A DNA stretch of 64,000 nt from an uncultured Microbulbifer sp. (GCF_947504145.1 NZ_CANNGQ010000003.1:558001-622000); one strand, 5' to 3'; positions 1 through 9,422 are shown, counted from the stretch's first letter. Notes: a model not told the origin generated them from the sequence alone. Numbers and translations: made by a program.

Positions 1-1064
1 GGCCACGCCAATACCGCGATGCCCTCGTAGCCGGTAAAACCGTGAAACAGTATCGGCGCGGACAGCTTGCGCTCCAGTTGTTCACACAGCGGATGCCAAG
101 ATAGCGGCAACTGGCGACGCACCCGCACCCAGTCCCGCTCACCTGGCTCGGATTCCGCGCCCTGCAACTCCTGATCGACTTTACGTTGCGCATCGTGACG
201 CGCATGACTGGCTTCCAGCGCACTGGCATCCGGCAGTGTCAGCACTCCCATGGCCTGCTGTTGCGCGCAGAGCGCACAGGCATCGACCGACAACCCCAGG
301 GCCACACCGCGTTCCACCGGTACAAACCAGTCGCGCCCTACAGGCACCTGCCACTCACAAAATCCGCAGGTACCGCTCTCGGCAGATTGCGGTGCGATCT
401 GCTCCAACGACTGCGCCACTTTACCCGGCGCCCAGAAGTGCGCGTCTTCTCCCGGAAAAAACTCCTGCGCATACTGGCTTACATGCCAGTGAAAGCTGAA
501 CGCAGCGGCCACCCGGTTGCGATCCCGCGGGCCCAGGCTGCGAAAGCCGCGGTGGTTTACTTTTGCCAGGCAGTATTCACAGGCGTGTGGAGTAGCCTCC
601 AGTCCTGGGGCCGCCAGCACTTCTCGGGCGGTACCGATCCAGACAGCCTGGGCGGTATCTTCCAGCGCGCCACAACAACTGGCCACATGGATGCGGTGAA
701 AGAATTCCCTCCGCACCTGTTGATCGTCCACTGCAACCACATCCACCGCGTACACCATCACCGGGTGACCCCGGTACATCCAGCCGTGCTCGGTCTGGTC
801 AAGGTCCCCGAGGGTGACCTCCATACCCTTGATCAGGGCCTGCTCGATGGAGCCATCTACCACTTCGTTCGCCTCGAGATCTACTGATGTATCCTCGACA
901 TCGGCCAGTACTTCCACGGTGGTATCGTCTTCGGCTGCCCTCTCAGGGATAGATTCAGAGACAGATTCAGACGCAGAGTCGGAAACAGACGGGGCGACAG
1001 GCGCAGCCCCCATACTGGATATGGCCTGCGTCAGAGCTTCCAGATGACGGCTCCAGCGGCTCAT
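1..1064 (-). CDS. Unrecognised cysteine-pair protein, third gene of ZorA/ZorB-like operon (3' end beyond window)
   Basis: The frame is open from an ATG at 1064 to the window edge (about 354 codons), so the C-terminus is missing. The start overlaps the upstream stop by one base (TGATG), which implies translational coupling to the MotB/OmpA-like gene. The first 85 residues are acidic and Ser/Glu-rich, probably a flexible linker. After that come cysteine pairs that look like metal-binding knuckles: CC, then CEYC, CGFC and CALC, spaced over roughly 140 residues. No signal peptide or membrane segment is visible, so it should be cytoplasmic. I do not recognise the family. It does not look like the helicase ZorD or the HNH protein ZorE of known Zorya types, but the C-terminal half is not visible. 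Reading frame is certain; function is unknown. Confidence 0.75.
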   Translation of the reverse strand, partial: MSRWSRHLEALTQAISSMGAAPVAPSVSDSASESVSESIPERAAEDDTTVEVLADVEDTSVDLEANEVVDGSIEQALIKGMEVTLGDLDQTEHGWMYRGHPVMVYAVDVVAVDDQQVRREFFHRIHVASCCGALEDTAQAVWIGTAREVLAAPGLEATPHACEYCLAKVNHRGFRSLGPRDRNRVAAAFSFHWHVSQYAQEFFPGEDAHFWAPGKVAQSLEQIAPQSAESGTCGFCEWQVPVGRDWFVPVERGVALGLSVDACALCAQQQAMGVLTLPDASALEASHARHDAQRKVDQELQGAESEPGERDWVRVRRQLPLSWHPLCEQLERKLSAPILFHGFTGYEGIAVLAW

Positions 1065-1786
1065 CAGAAAGACTCCTCGAGAATACTGTGGATCTTGGTT
1101 TCAGAATTGGTGATCACGCGGAAAGCCACTCGCTTGGATTGTTCGATGTTCTCACTGCCATCGGCATTGTAAATCGGTCGCGAGGAAGAATACCCGACCG
1201 CCGCCACATTCTGCATCATCCAGGCGTGGTGCGTGGTTACTTCATCCAGTGTGTACACATACTGCAGTACCGAGCGCGCGCGGTCCTGGGACAGGCGCAG
1301 GTTGTTGAAGTACATGGCGTTGCGAGTCATATTCTGCCCCCAGCCGGTACTGGTGTGGCCTTCGATACGCACCGCTTCCACGGAGGCCTTAAATGGGGCC
1401 AGCACATTCATATAGCGCGGGAAGAACTCCTCAAACACCACCTGGTAGCTGACGCTGAGCGCCGCCTCGCCGGTATCGAACATCGCATCGGAGTTGTTGA
1501 AGGCGACGGTCAGGGTATCCCGATCGATGGTGGCGCCCCAGCGCGCCAGGTCAGGGGCAAACTCGCTTTGCAGTGACTCGTAGATCGCCAGCTGGTTTTC
1601 CTTGTAGGACATGGCGATGGTGCGGATCTTTTCCCGCTCGATCATTACCGAGCGCATCATCGCCACAGCGATGCACAGAAACACCATCATCAGCCCTGCC
1701 ATCAAGTCGGACACGCTGATCCAGGCGGACTCACTCTCACCACGCCCCCGCACACTGGAACGGGAGAACCCGGCCCTGGTGGACAT
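1064..1786 (-). CDS. ZorB-like MotB/OmpA-domain stator protein
   Basis: A 240-residue protein. A cytoplasmic N-terminus of about 20 residues is followed by one membrane segment (about 22-45, from WISVSDLMAG to FLCIAVAMM) with an acidic Asp at its start, as in MotB/ExbD/ZorB ion-channel subunits. A helical linker (about 46-85) leads to an OmpA-like domain (about 90-225) with the motifs RIEGHTSTGW and LSQDRARSVLQYV, typical of peptidoglycan binding. Start and stop overlap both neighbours by one base, so it is made together with the ZorA-like gene and the cysteine-pair gene. MotA/MotB-like pairs followed by cytoplasmic effectors are the hallmark of Zorya defence. A non-defence TolQ/TolR-like role is the alternative. 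Confidence 0.8.
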   Translation of the reverse strand: MSTRAGFSRSSVRGRGESESAWISVSDLMAGLMMVFLCIAVAMMRSVMIEREKIRTIAMSYKENQLAIYESLQSEFAPDLARWGATIDRDTLTVAFNNSDAMFDTGEAALSVSYQVVFEEFFPRYMNVLAPFKASVEAVRIEGHTSTGWGQNMTRNAMYFNNLRLSQDRARSVLQYVYTLDEVTTHHAWMMQNVAAVGYSSSRPIYNADGSENIEQSKRVAFRVITNSETKIHSILEESF

Positions 1787-3174
1787 CAGGCAATTTCCTC
1801 GCGGGCGCGCTCAGTGGCGGCGGGTTGCGGACCGGACTGGGAGGCTGACTGAGACAGGCGCTGCATTTGCGCCACCAGCTGGCGATAGTCGCGGGTGAAC
1901 TGGCCGCTGATCGCGGCAAGGGCCTGCCCCATGGCCCCAATAACGCCTTCCACCTCTTCTTCCATCTTGCGCTCCACCAGCTGGTATTGTTTGCCGATGG
2001 AGGTCTCTGCGTCGCCCATGCTTTTGCGAATGACGTGGCTGAGGGCATCGACCATTTCCTGGTGGGTGCGCGCCTGCTGCAGCGCCAACTCCTGCATACC
2101 ATTGCGGTGGGTCGTGACGGATTCCTGCACCAGCCCCTGGATAAAGTCGGCATCCAGACTGGACATTTTTTCGAAGGCGCCAGACACCGACTGGATCTGC
2201 GCACCCAGCAGTTCGCTCTGCTTGGCAATACTTACCAGCGACTGTTTCATATCGCTGGTCATCACCTGCTGCACCACATCGATCCCCTGCACAAACTGGT
2301 CGATGCGCTCGCCCAGGTGCGGTAACACCTCCTGCATCTGCGCGCTTACCCCGCGGTAGCGTTCCAGCTGCTCGTTCAGTGCCTGCATCTGCTCCCGGGC
2401 CTGTGTATTCACACTCTGCATGCCGTCAAAGAACTGTGGCATTTCCGCCAACTGCTGGTGCACCTGCTGCAGGTCCCGCGCCACCTGAACCAAGCCCATC
2501 ACCGCGGTATCGCAGTGCTCGGACCAGTACTCCACGCGCTCTTCATGCGCTTTGTACTCGCGAGTGAGGGTTTCCACCATGGCATCGAAGCGGGCAAAGT
2601 TTTCCCCGAAGCGGGTCATGTTTTCGCCGAACTGGTTTTCTACACGTTCGTTGAACCGCTCGACTACCTGCGCCATTTCTTCCACCAGCGCCTGTGAGAC
2701 CTGCCCGGAAAAATTCGCCAGCTGAGCTTCACTCTGCTTGAGCTGCCGCTCCTGACCATCGACCAGCGCGCTTTGCAGCTGCTGCAGGGATGCTTGAATA
2801 TCCGCAAGCTCGACTTCCGGTGCATGATCACCGGGTATGGGAATAAAGCGGGTGAGCGCACGCAATACGATGGAGAGGCCGATACCGCAGACGCTGGTGA
2901 TAAACGCGGTTTTCAGACCATCCAACAGTGTGGCGATACTCTGGTCAATATCGGCAAGCCTGAATTCAAACAGCCCGATGATCACACCGGTGAAGGTGCC
3001 GAGAATGCCCAGTGACGTGAGCAGCCCCGGGGCCTGCTCTACAAATTCTCCGGCGCGACGCACAAACCGGCAGACCAGTGCCAGGGTAAACAGCACCAGC
3101 ATCACTGAGAGGAACCCCTCGGTCACCGCATCCGGACTCAGGGCGACGAAAACAGAGCGCAAAAATTCAGACAT
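1786..3174 (-). CDS. ZorA-like MotA/TolQ/ExbB proton-channel protein with long coiled-coil tail
   Basis: A 462-residue protein from ATG 3174 (an in-frame TTG seven codons upstream is less likely). Membrane segments lie at about 18-36, 50-72 (LGILGTFTGVIIGLFEF) and 88-107 (LKTAFITSVCGIGLSIVLRA); the GTFTGVIIGL and TSVxGIGLS patterns are those of MotA/TolQ/ExbB/ZorA channels. From about 120 to 440 the protein is a Gln/Glu-rich predicted coiled coil, matching the long intracellular tail of ZorA. It ends on a one-base overlap with the MotB-like gene. The tandem methyltransferase-like gene lies 66 bases upstream on the same strand, probably in the same operon. The tail plus OmpA-like partner favours ZorA over TolQ, but this rests on pattern recognition only. 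Confidence 0.8.
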   Translation of the reverse strand: MSEFLRSVFVALSPDAVTEGFLSVMLVLFTLALVCRFVRRAGEFVEQAPGLLTSLGILGTFTGVIIGLFEFRLADIDQSIATLLDGLKTAFITSVCGIGLSIVLRALTRFIPIPGDHAPEVELADIQASLQQLQSALVDGQERQLKQSEAQLANFSGQVSQALVEEMAQVVERFNERVENQFGENMTRFGENFARFDAMVETLTREYKAHEERVEYWSEHCDTAVMGLVQVARDLQQVHQQLAEMPQFFDGMQSVNTQAREQMQALNEQLERYRGVSAQMQEVLPHLGERIDQFVQGIDVVQQVMTSDMKQSLVSIAKQSELLGAQIQSVSGAFEKMSSLDADFIQGLVQESVTTHRNGMQELALQQARTHQEMVDALSHVIRKSMGDAETSIGKQYQLVERKMEEEVEGVIGAMGQALAAISGQFTRDYRQLVAQMQRLSQSASQSGPQPAATERAREEIA

Positions 3175-3240
3175 GGAAGCAATCTCGCTTGGCAACTTCT
3201 CGATTTAATTTTTAGTGATGAGTTCCGGTATTTTCTCCGG

Positions 3241-4452
3241 TTACCCCTTTAGCTGCAGCACAAATTCCTGCACCGCATCGCCCGAGGGCAGGCGCCCCAG
3301 GTGGTGGCTGAACAGGCGGTACCCCGGCAGTAACCGCATCAGGTCCGCGGTGTTGCCGAGGCTGCGTTCGCTGCGCCCTTCAGAAATGCCGGAGACCGCT
3401 ACACGCTCATCTTCCAGCACCTCAAACATAGCCGGGCGCAGGGGCTGCTGGCTGGATTTGTACACCAGGAAATGCAACTGGCCACCGGCAGACATACGCC
3501 CCGCAAACAGTGTCCCCAGCGCCTCGATTTGCGCGGGACTGCAGAAATTCAGCAGATCCCAAAGGAACACCCCATCGAGCTTTGTGCCCGGGTCAAAGCT
3601 GAACATGGAGTCGCTGAAGCCACTGCCCTCACCGTGCATTTTCTTGCGCCAGGCAAGTGACGCATGCAGGTCTTCCACATACAGTGAGCCCACTTTCTTT
3701 TTCATCGCGTCGATATTGCGCCCGTTCTTGCGCCCGCAGTCCAGCACCGTGGCACCGGCAGGCAGAGCGCCCAGGGTCTTGCGAATACCGGCAAATTCCT
3801 GGCGTTCGTCGTCGCGCACCTGGCGAAAGTAGGCACTCACATCGGACGCACCGCCGCTGCGCACCTGGTTGCGCGAGGTGGTGCTGTCGTATTCGAGAAA
3901 GTGCTCGGTGACATTCTGGTCCATGCCCTCCCGCTTCATCAGCGAGTTGAACAGGCTAAAGCGGTCCATACATTTCAACAGGGTGACTGTCGAGTGGCCC
4001 TTGGACGGCACTTCAGGATAACTGGGGTCATCCACATATTCGAAGCAGAAGTTTTCCAGCAAACGGAAACGCCGCGGCTTATGCGGCTGGTTGCGCCCGG
4101 TATAGCGCATGGTGTGCAGGATGGTGCCTTGTTTTAGGTGCGGTTTCAGCAGCTGAATCAGGTGTTGAATCACATCCAGCTCCAGAAAATTCAGCAGGTC
4201 CCAACACAGGATGATGTCGAACTTCAGGTTTTCCGGCTTGGGGATCAGGTGTTCTTCCAGTGCCGCGAGGGGATCGTTGCGGTGCTGGTTATCGCTGAGG
4301 TATTCCACCAGGTCTTCGATATGACACTGGCAGTTGAGGCCGAGAAAGGCCTGAGTGGTACCGGATGAGAGCGGCCCGAGATCGAGTATTCGGTCCCCGC
4401 TTTTGACCATCTCGGTCGTTAACGCAGCGAGGCCAAAAGAGCGGTGTTGCAT
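3241..4452 (-). CDS. Tandem-duplicated class I methyltransferase-like protein
   Basis: A 403-residue soluble protein built of two similar halves. Half 1 (about 15-160) has RILDLGPLSSGT, then DIILCWDLLNFL, then a GTILHTMRYT strand and QPHKPRRFRLLE. Half 2 (about 225-395) has TVLDCGRKNGRN, then DGVFLWDLLNFC, then GGQLHFLVYK and QPLRPAMFEVLED. The repeated WDLLNF and QPxxPxxFxxLE elements show an internal duplication. The first strand of each half resembles motif I of SAM-dependent methyltransferases, but the glycine loop is imperfect (DLGPLSSGT, DCGRKNGRN), so catalysis is uncertain. It lies upstream of the ZorA-like gene on the same strand, with no terminator visible between them. It could be an ordinary methyltransferase-like housekeeping gene. 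Confidence 0.75.
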   Translation of the reverse strand: MQHRSFGLAALTTEMVKSGDRILDLGPLSSGTTQAFLGLNCQCHIEDLVEYLSDNQHRNDPLAALEEHLIPKPENLKFDIILCWDLLNFLELDVIQHLIQLLKPHLKQGTILHTMRYTGRNQPHKPRRFRLLENFCFEYVDDPSYPEVPSKGHSTVTLLKCMDRFSLFNSLMKREGMDQNVTEHFLEYDSTTSRNQVRSGGASDVSAYFRQVRDDERQEFAGIRKTLGALPAGATVLDCGRKNGRNIDAMKKKVGSLYVEDLHASLAWRKKMHGEGSGFSDSMFSFDPGTKLDGVFLWDLLNFCSPAQIEALGTLFAGRMSAGGQLHFLVYKSSQQPLRPAMFEVLEDERVAVSGISEGRSERSLGNTADLMRLLPGYRLFSHHLGRLPSGDAVQEFVLQLKG

Positions 4453-4494
4453 TGTTTATCGCAAGAATTCGGGGCGTGAGCCAGGAATGAACGT

Positions 4495-4524
4495 GCAACG
4501 CCGCACGGGGGGATGCGGCGTTGC
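4495..4524. other. Perfect 11-bp stem-loop between bactofilin and methyltransferase-like genes
   Basis: Arms 4495-4505 and 4514-4524 (GCAACGCCGCA / TGCGGCGTTGC) pair perfectly around an eight-base loop. No U-tract follows on either strand, so it is not a classic intrinsic terminator. It may separate expression of bactofilin from the genes downstream or stabilise mRNA ends. Confidence 0.5.
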
Positions 4525-4532
4525 TGCGGATA

Positions 4533-5141
4533 TCAGCTGTCAGCCAGCTCCGCTTCCTTGGCCTGATCCTTGGCGCTGTCTTTCGGGGCAGCAAAAGACT
4601 TCTTCGCGGCGGGTCTGCTCGGCGCTTCATCTTTTGGTGGCAGGTTCGGGTGAACCAGTTTTTCCTTGAACTCCGAATGGCGAGAGCGCATCTCATCATC
4701 GGTATCCACCATATCCATGGAGCCGCGGAACTTACCGCCGTCGTCCAGCTGGATGCGCGGAGCGATCAGGTTACCCTTCACCACCGCGGTATTGCGGATT
4801 TCAATCAGTTCGTCCGCCAGCGCGTCGCCGGTCAGCGTACCATTGATAACAATGTTCTGCGCGTGGATATTCGCATTGATTTCACCTTCGCGACCGATGG
4901 ACAGATCATGGCCTTCCATAATCACGGTGCCTTCGATGGTGCCTTCAATGTGCAGGTCTTCGGTACCGATCAGTTCGCCGCGGAACTTGATGTTTTTACC
5001 GATTACAGAGCGATCCTTCGCCATGGATGCATCGAGCTTGTCCGCAAACGGACGCTCTGTCGCACCATTATCGTTCATTCCGGAAAGAAAAGAGTTGGAA
5101 TCCAGATTCGCATCTGGTTTAGGGTCGAGGGGATTCGCCAT
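4533..5141 (-). CDS. Bactofilin (polymer-forming cytoskeletal protein)
   Basis: A 202-residue protein. A disordered N-terminus (about 1-45) leads to the bactofilin right-handed beta-helix (about 45-150) with short hydrophobic repeats such as GELIGTEDLHIEGTIEGTV, INANIHAQNIVINGTLTG and IEIRNTAVVKGNLIAP. A charged disordered C-terminus rich in Lys, Ala, Pro and Asp follows. Bactofilins polymerise without nucleotide and organise cell-wall or polar functions. It precedes the methyltransferase-like and ZorA/ZorB-like genes on the same strand. No strong promoter was identified in the 294 bases upstream (5142-5435), which are AT-rich and otherwise featureless. Confidence 0.9.
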   Translation of the reverse strand: MANPLDPKPDANLDSNSFLSGMNDNGATERPFADKLDASMAKDRSVIGKNIKFRGELIGTEDLHIEGTIEGTVIMEGHDLSIGREGEINANIHAQNIVINGTLTGDALADELIEIRNTAVVKGNLIAPRIQLDDGGKFRGSMDMVDTDDEMRSRHSEFKEKLVHPNLPPKDEAPSRPAAKKSFAAPKDSAKDQAKEAELADS

Positions 5142-5435
5142 TGTTCAACCTAATGTAACCGTAGAGTGCTGTTGTTTTTAGTGAAGCAACGTTTTTAGCG
5201 GTTTTCTCTTACAGTTCCCATAGCGAGTGAGACAAAAATCAACTCTTGCACTCACTTTGTGAGGGGCTTCACAATAATACTTTCTGCGCCAGAGAACTTC
5301 ACTGCACTTTCGATCAAAAAGCGGGCAACCTTTTATTTGCCGGCGCGGGCCAGACATGCGCCATCGCGGCTACCTGTTTTCTGTAATCGTTGAAAAAACA
5401 TCCGAACCTATTAAAAAAATGTCGCAATCCCAGCA

Positions 5436-7637
5436 TCAACGGGTTTCAGGAAAATGCCGCGGCGCGCCCAACAATGGCGTTTTTACCGGCTTGGCCGCAC
5501 CGGGAATGATCACAATGGAATTCCCCCCCGGGTTGGTATCGTAGGTAAACGGGCCAATTTTTTTCCAATTGTTCATCAGCCACAGGTTGCCCGAAGGGTC
5601 CACACCACCACCCGTAATACGCTCCAGCGCATCACTGGTGTAGCCGGCCTTGGGGGAGATAGGGTCGCCAAGCTGTTTACCGGGCGGGCAATGGCCGCTA
5701 CCACATATATGTGCGATACCCGTGTCCGGCCAGGTGGTACTTTCATCCACATCCTTCGTTGGGGTGTGGCCAAAATTGAACACCCACAATGTATCGTCTC
5801 CATCTACTGCATTGCCCCACGGAATACTCAACCCGCCGAGAGTCACGGTTTGTGCCATACCACCGCCTTGCGGAACAAAAACAACGGAAGGATTGCCACC
5901 ATCTTGTGGGTCGAGAGGATCGATACAGGGGACATTCACCGAGTCGGAATTGGAGATCCACAGGTTCCCTTTACTGTCACTGGATATCCCCATCGGCCAT
6001 GCCAGCTCCACCCCGTTGAGCGCAATCTCATGGACCTCACCGCGCAAATCAATGCGGTAGAGCTTTTCGGCCTTGTTGCCGGTTACCCAGGCGCGCCCGC
6101 GATTGTCGATGGCAATGGCGAAGGGTTTGAGCAGCGGCGACTCCCCATCCCGGTAGTGCGCCTTGGACCCCGGCAGGCGAATATTTTCGGCGCGCAGCGG
6201 GTTGCCGTCGCGTATCAGTGTGACCGAGTCATTCCCACAATTCGCCACCCAGATATTTCCCCGGCGGTCCGATACTGTTGCCTGCGGCCACCAGATACGC
6301 CCCCCAGTGAATCCGTTTTTGCCCGAAAGCGGTAAGCCGTTCTCAAGAAAGAGCGAAACACTGTTGTGAGTAGCTGGAATCTTGTTTGCCGGATCCGGCG
6401 GCACCGTCCCGTCTGCACACGCCGGCGCCTCAAAACCGAAATTTCCGACCCACACATTACCCTTTGGATCCAGCGTGATTCCGAAGCCGGCGCCACTCAG
6501 CCCACCACCGAAGAATGGCGACGCATCGAACTGCTCACCCCAGGGGTGGAACTTCATCAATCGCTGGCCGGCACAGGCAGTTTCTGTTGTGGCTCTAGGA
6601 ATGTAATTATCGTTCACCCACGCATTGCCGTGGCGATCAAGAGCGATGTTACCGGGGCCGTTCATCAGATTAAAACGATCCTGCGCTGAGTAGCGCCCAC
6701 CAGTAAATTTGAGAAACAGCAACCAGTTTCCGGGCTGCTCGGTCAGTGCCGGCTGGTAAATTGGTGAAAGCAGCGAAAGACCGAAGAGCGGATCCGCGGT
6801 GGTCATTTCGTAATTGGTAAAGGAAGGGTTTTTAGTGATATTCGCCAGTGCCAGAAGCACACTCTCCACCGGGGTATGCCCTTCGGGTGTCGTGATTGCA
6901 AACAGTGTTTCGCAATTCGAAGCGTGGGCGACACAGGCAGCCACCGCATTACTCAGTGCGTTAAAGGTGGCCAGTGTCGAGGTGTCGGCACCATTGGGTT
7001 TGTGCAGTAGTACCGCGCCAACCTCACCATTGTGCGGGTTCGCCATATTCGCGGCCATCTTCACCGCGTTGCGCACTCCCACCGAATTCCCGGAAATTTT
7101 TCCGGGCTGAATAAATTGCGCGAAGGCGTTGCCTACCGCCACAGTGGTGCGCTCGTTCAACACCAGATGCTCGGGAATATCCGCGCCACTGATCGCCGCC
7201 GCCAGCATGACCGGCTTCCGCTCTGCAATGACAAATAGAACCGGTGCAAACTTACCGGGGAGTGCGACGGGAAAATGGTAGGGCAATTTGAATTCACCAG
7301 CGCTATTGCTCTGAGTGCTGGCAATTTTTTGGTAGTCGCCATTGACGGAAAAACTGGCATAGAGGGACACACGATAACCGGCCAGAACAGACCCGTTGCC
7401 CATCACGGTACCGTGAATAGCCGGAAAGCGCGGATGCCAGCTGGGCCAGGAGTGATTTTGGGTGGAGGATGTGGAAAACGAAGAGGGCTGGGAAGGCACA
7501 CCGGAATTCGCGCCAGCGACGCTGTCGGAATGTATCGCCAGAGCGCCAAACAGACAGACCAGCAGGCCCCAGAATATCAGACTAAACCGGCCGCGCGCTT
7601 GGCGAGCCCGTGTTGAAAAACCTCTGCTGTACCCCAT
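5436..7637 (-). CDS. Secreted NHL/virginiamycin-B-lyase-like beta-propeller protein
   Basis: A 733-residue protein with a signal peptide (basic N-terminus, hydrophobic FSLIFWGLLVCLFGALAI, cleavage near SVAGA). An N-terminal part (about 60-250) has a carboxypeptidase-like beta-sandwich character (GTVMGNGSVLAGYRVSLYA). The rest carries repeated propeller blades of the form ALDRHGNAWVND, TLDPKGNVWVGNFG, VSDRRGNIWVANCG, AIDNRGRAWVTGN, SSDSKGNLWISNS and GVDPSGNLWLMNN, typical of NHL or Vgb repeats. Enzyme activity cannot be assigned; such proteins are often periplasmic binding or lyase-like propellers. It follows the AGCS symporter gene on the same strand with about 140 bases between, so co-transcription is possible. 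Confidence 0.8.
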   Translation of the reverse strand: MGYSRGFSTRARQARGRFSLIFWGLLVCLFGALAIHSDSVAGANSGVPSQPSSFSTSSTQNHSWPSWHPRFPAIHGTVMGNGSVLAGYRVSLYASFSVNGDYQKIASTQSNSAGEFKLPYHFPVALPGKFAPVLFVIAERKPVMLAAAISGADIPEHLVLNERTTVAVGNAFAQFIQPGKISGNSVGVRNAVKMAANMANPHNGEVGAVLLHKPNGADTSTLATFNALSNAVAACVAHASNCETLFAITTPEGHTPVESVLLALANITKNPSFTNYEMTTADPLFGLSLLSPIYQPALTEQPGNWLLFLKFTGGRYSAQDRFNLMNGPGNIALDRHGNAWVNDNYIPRATTETACAGQRLMKFHPWGEQFDASPFFGGGLSGAGFGITLDPKGNVWVGNFGFEAPACADGTVPPDPANKIPATHNSVSLFLENGLPLSGKNGFTGGRIWWPQATVSDRRGNIWVANCGNDSVTLIRDGNPLRAENIRLPGSKAHYRDGESPLLKPFAIAIDNRGRAWVTGNKAEKLYRIDLRGEVHEIALNGVELAWPMGISSDSKGNLWISNSDSVNVPCIDPLDPQDGGNPSVVFVPQGGGMAQTVTLGGLSIPWGNAVDGDDTLWVFNFGHTPTKDVDESTTWPDTGIAHICGSGHCPPGKQLGDPISPKAGYTSDALERITGGGVDPSGNLWLMNNWKKIGPFTYDTNPGGNSIVIIPGAAKPVKTPLLGAPRHFPETR

Positions 7638-7780
7638 TGCCCGACTTCCCTGTCAACATCACAGTAAAAGGCATATCTCCGCCATTGGCGTGGCCTGAAC
7701 GCATTCCAGTCGCATTCAGGCTCTTTACCAGGCTACCCAAAAATCGCCCTGAAAAAAGTATGGCACAGCAGGACTGTGGT

Positions 7781-9160
7781 TTAGCGGGAGGCCGCAGAAC
7801 TAAAGTATTTTGACGCCGCGCGATTCACCCGCCCGGACAACCGCAGTGTGGATACCATGGTGGGGATCGCCATCACCGCGTACATGCCGATAATGAGGCT
7901 GTTCACAATATTCAATGACAGTACCGCACCAAGCACGATCAGCAGCATATAAATGATTGTGTAAACTACCTGAAAACGCGTGCCAAACAGAAACACAAAA
8001 CACTTCATGCCGTAGTACCAGAAGGTAACAATGGTACTGAACGCCAGTGGCACTACCATGATCAACAGCAGAACCGGCCCCCAGCCGCCGAACACACTAC
8101 TGAAGGCATCGGCCGTAAGCGATACTCCCGCAATACCTTCGGCCCCCTGCCACACACCGGTGAGCAATATCACCAGTGCGGTACAGGTGCAGATGATCAG
8201 CGTATCGACGATCGGCCCCACCATCGCCACCACACCCTCGCGCACAGGTTCCGTGGTTTTTGCCGCACCATGTGCAAGGGATTCAGTGCCGATACCAGCC
8301 TCGTTGGAAAAGGCCCCACGACTGATGCCGGTGGCAATTACCGTGCCCAAAGCACCGCCGGCTACTGCCTTCCCGGTGAAGGCATCGGAGAAAATCAACG
8401 CAAAGGCCGCCGGAATTTCCTGCCAGAAATAGCCGATCACCCCCAGCGTAAGCAGCAGATAAAACACCACCATCGCCGGCACAATGCGCACTGCAAAACG
8501 GCCGATACGCTGAATACGCCCCACAATCACTACCAGTGCCGCCAGTGCCAGCAGCACACCCAGCCCCAGATCAAACAGGAACGCATTATCTGCACTCACC
8601 CAACCCAAAGGCTCGGCAAAAGACACACGCAACAGCTGCACTGTCTGATTCGACTGAAAAGAGGGCAGCAGGCCGGCGAGCCCGGCAATGGCGAACAGAT
8701 ACGCCAGAGGCAACCAGCGCTTGCCCAAACCCTCACGAATCACGTACATGGGCCCGCCCTGGATTTCACCACTACTGTCACGACCGCGATACATCACCGA
8801 CAAGGTCGCTGTGTAGAACTTGGTGGCTACACCGACCAGCGCGGTCACCCACATCCAGAATATCGCCCCGGGCCCACCAGTGCTGATGGCGATGGCCACA
8901 CCGGCGATATTGCCCAATCCAAGCGTACCGGAAAGCGCTGTGGAGAGCGCCTGGCGATGGGGTACCTGGCCGGGATCATTGGGATCGTCGTACTTGCCCC
9001 GCAGCAGATCGATACTGTGCCCGAGATGACGGTAGGGTCGTGCGCGGGAACTGATCAGAAGAAACAGACCACCGCCCACCAAAAGCACCAGTAGCGGCGT
9101 GCCCCAAGCGTAGGCGACAAAGGTATTGAGGGCGGATTCTAGCGATTCGATAAAAGACAT
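7781..9160 (-). CDS. Sodium:alanine/glycine symporter family protein (AGCS)
   Basis: About 459 residues if translated from ATG 9160 (MSFIESLES); an in-frame upstream ATG at 9205 would add 15 residues without a hydrophobic role. Around ten membrane helices are visible. AGCS hallmarks include ISTGGPGAIFWMWVTALVG, a HRQALSTALSGTLGLGNIAG segment and GISRGAFSNEAGIGTESLAH. The family imports alanine, glycine or related amino acids with sodium. I examined the leader (9161-9422) for a glycine riboswitch, common before such genes, and saw none. Confidence 0.9.
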   Translation of the reverse strand: MSFIESLESALNTFVAYAWGTPLLVLLVGGGLFLLISSRARPYRHLGHSIDLLRGKYDDPNDPGQVPHRQALSTALSGTLGLGNIAGVAIAISTGGPGAIFWMWVTALVGVATKFYTATLSVMYRGRDSSGEIQGGPMYVIREGLGKRWLPLAYLFAIAGLAGLLPSFQSNQTVQLLRVSFAEPLGWVSADNAFLFDLGLGVLLALAALVVIVGRIQRIGRFAVRIVPAMVVFYLLLTLGVIGYFWQEIPAAFALIFSDAFTGKAVAGGALGTVIATGISRGAFSNEAGIGTESLAHGAAKTTEPVREGVVAMVGPIVDTLIICTCTALVILLTGVWQGAEGIAGVSLTADAFSSVFGGWGPVLLLIMVVPLAFSTIVTFWYYGMKCFVFLFGTRFQVVYTIIYMLLIVLGAVLSLNIVNSLIIGMYAVMAIPTMVSTLRLSGRVNRAASKYFSSAASR

Positions 9161-9422
9161 GGAGTTGCGACAAGTCAGTGGAATAAACCAACCATACTCG
9201 CGCATGCCGTCGCAAATCTCAAACAGTGCAGCAGAACCCTCTTAGTATTACCTTGAACACAATGTCGCCGACCCAGGCCGAAGCCGTTTGGCGGCTCCGA
9301 GTTAATCTGTACTCAGCTATCCTCTTTCGAAACTGCATCAAGACCAGGAGCCAATGGCGTGTTAAAGAGAACGGGATACTGCAGAATCCTACCCACATCA
9401 GCCCCACAATGGAGAAAGTCCA

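Noticed and set aside
186..887. Plus-strand frame opposite the cysteine-pair protein
   Set aside because: The minus-strand frame is open through the whole region, starts on an overlap with the preceding gene and has coherent cysteine motifs.
7693..7721. GCCTGAA ... TTCAGGC inverted repeat between symporter and propeller genes
   Set aside because: Only seven pairs with a 15-base loop and no T-run; too weak to call a terminator or operator.
9161..9422. Glycine riboswitch before the AGCS symporter
   Set aside because: I read the leader on the minus strand and found none of the conserved paired elements of glycine aptamers.
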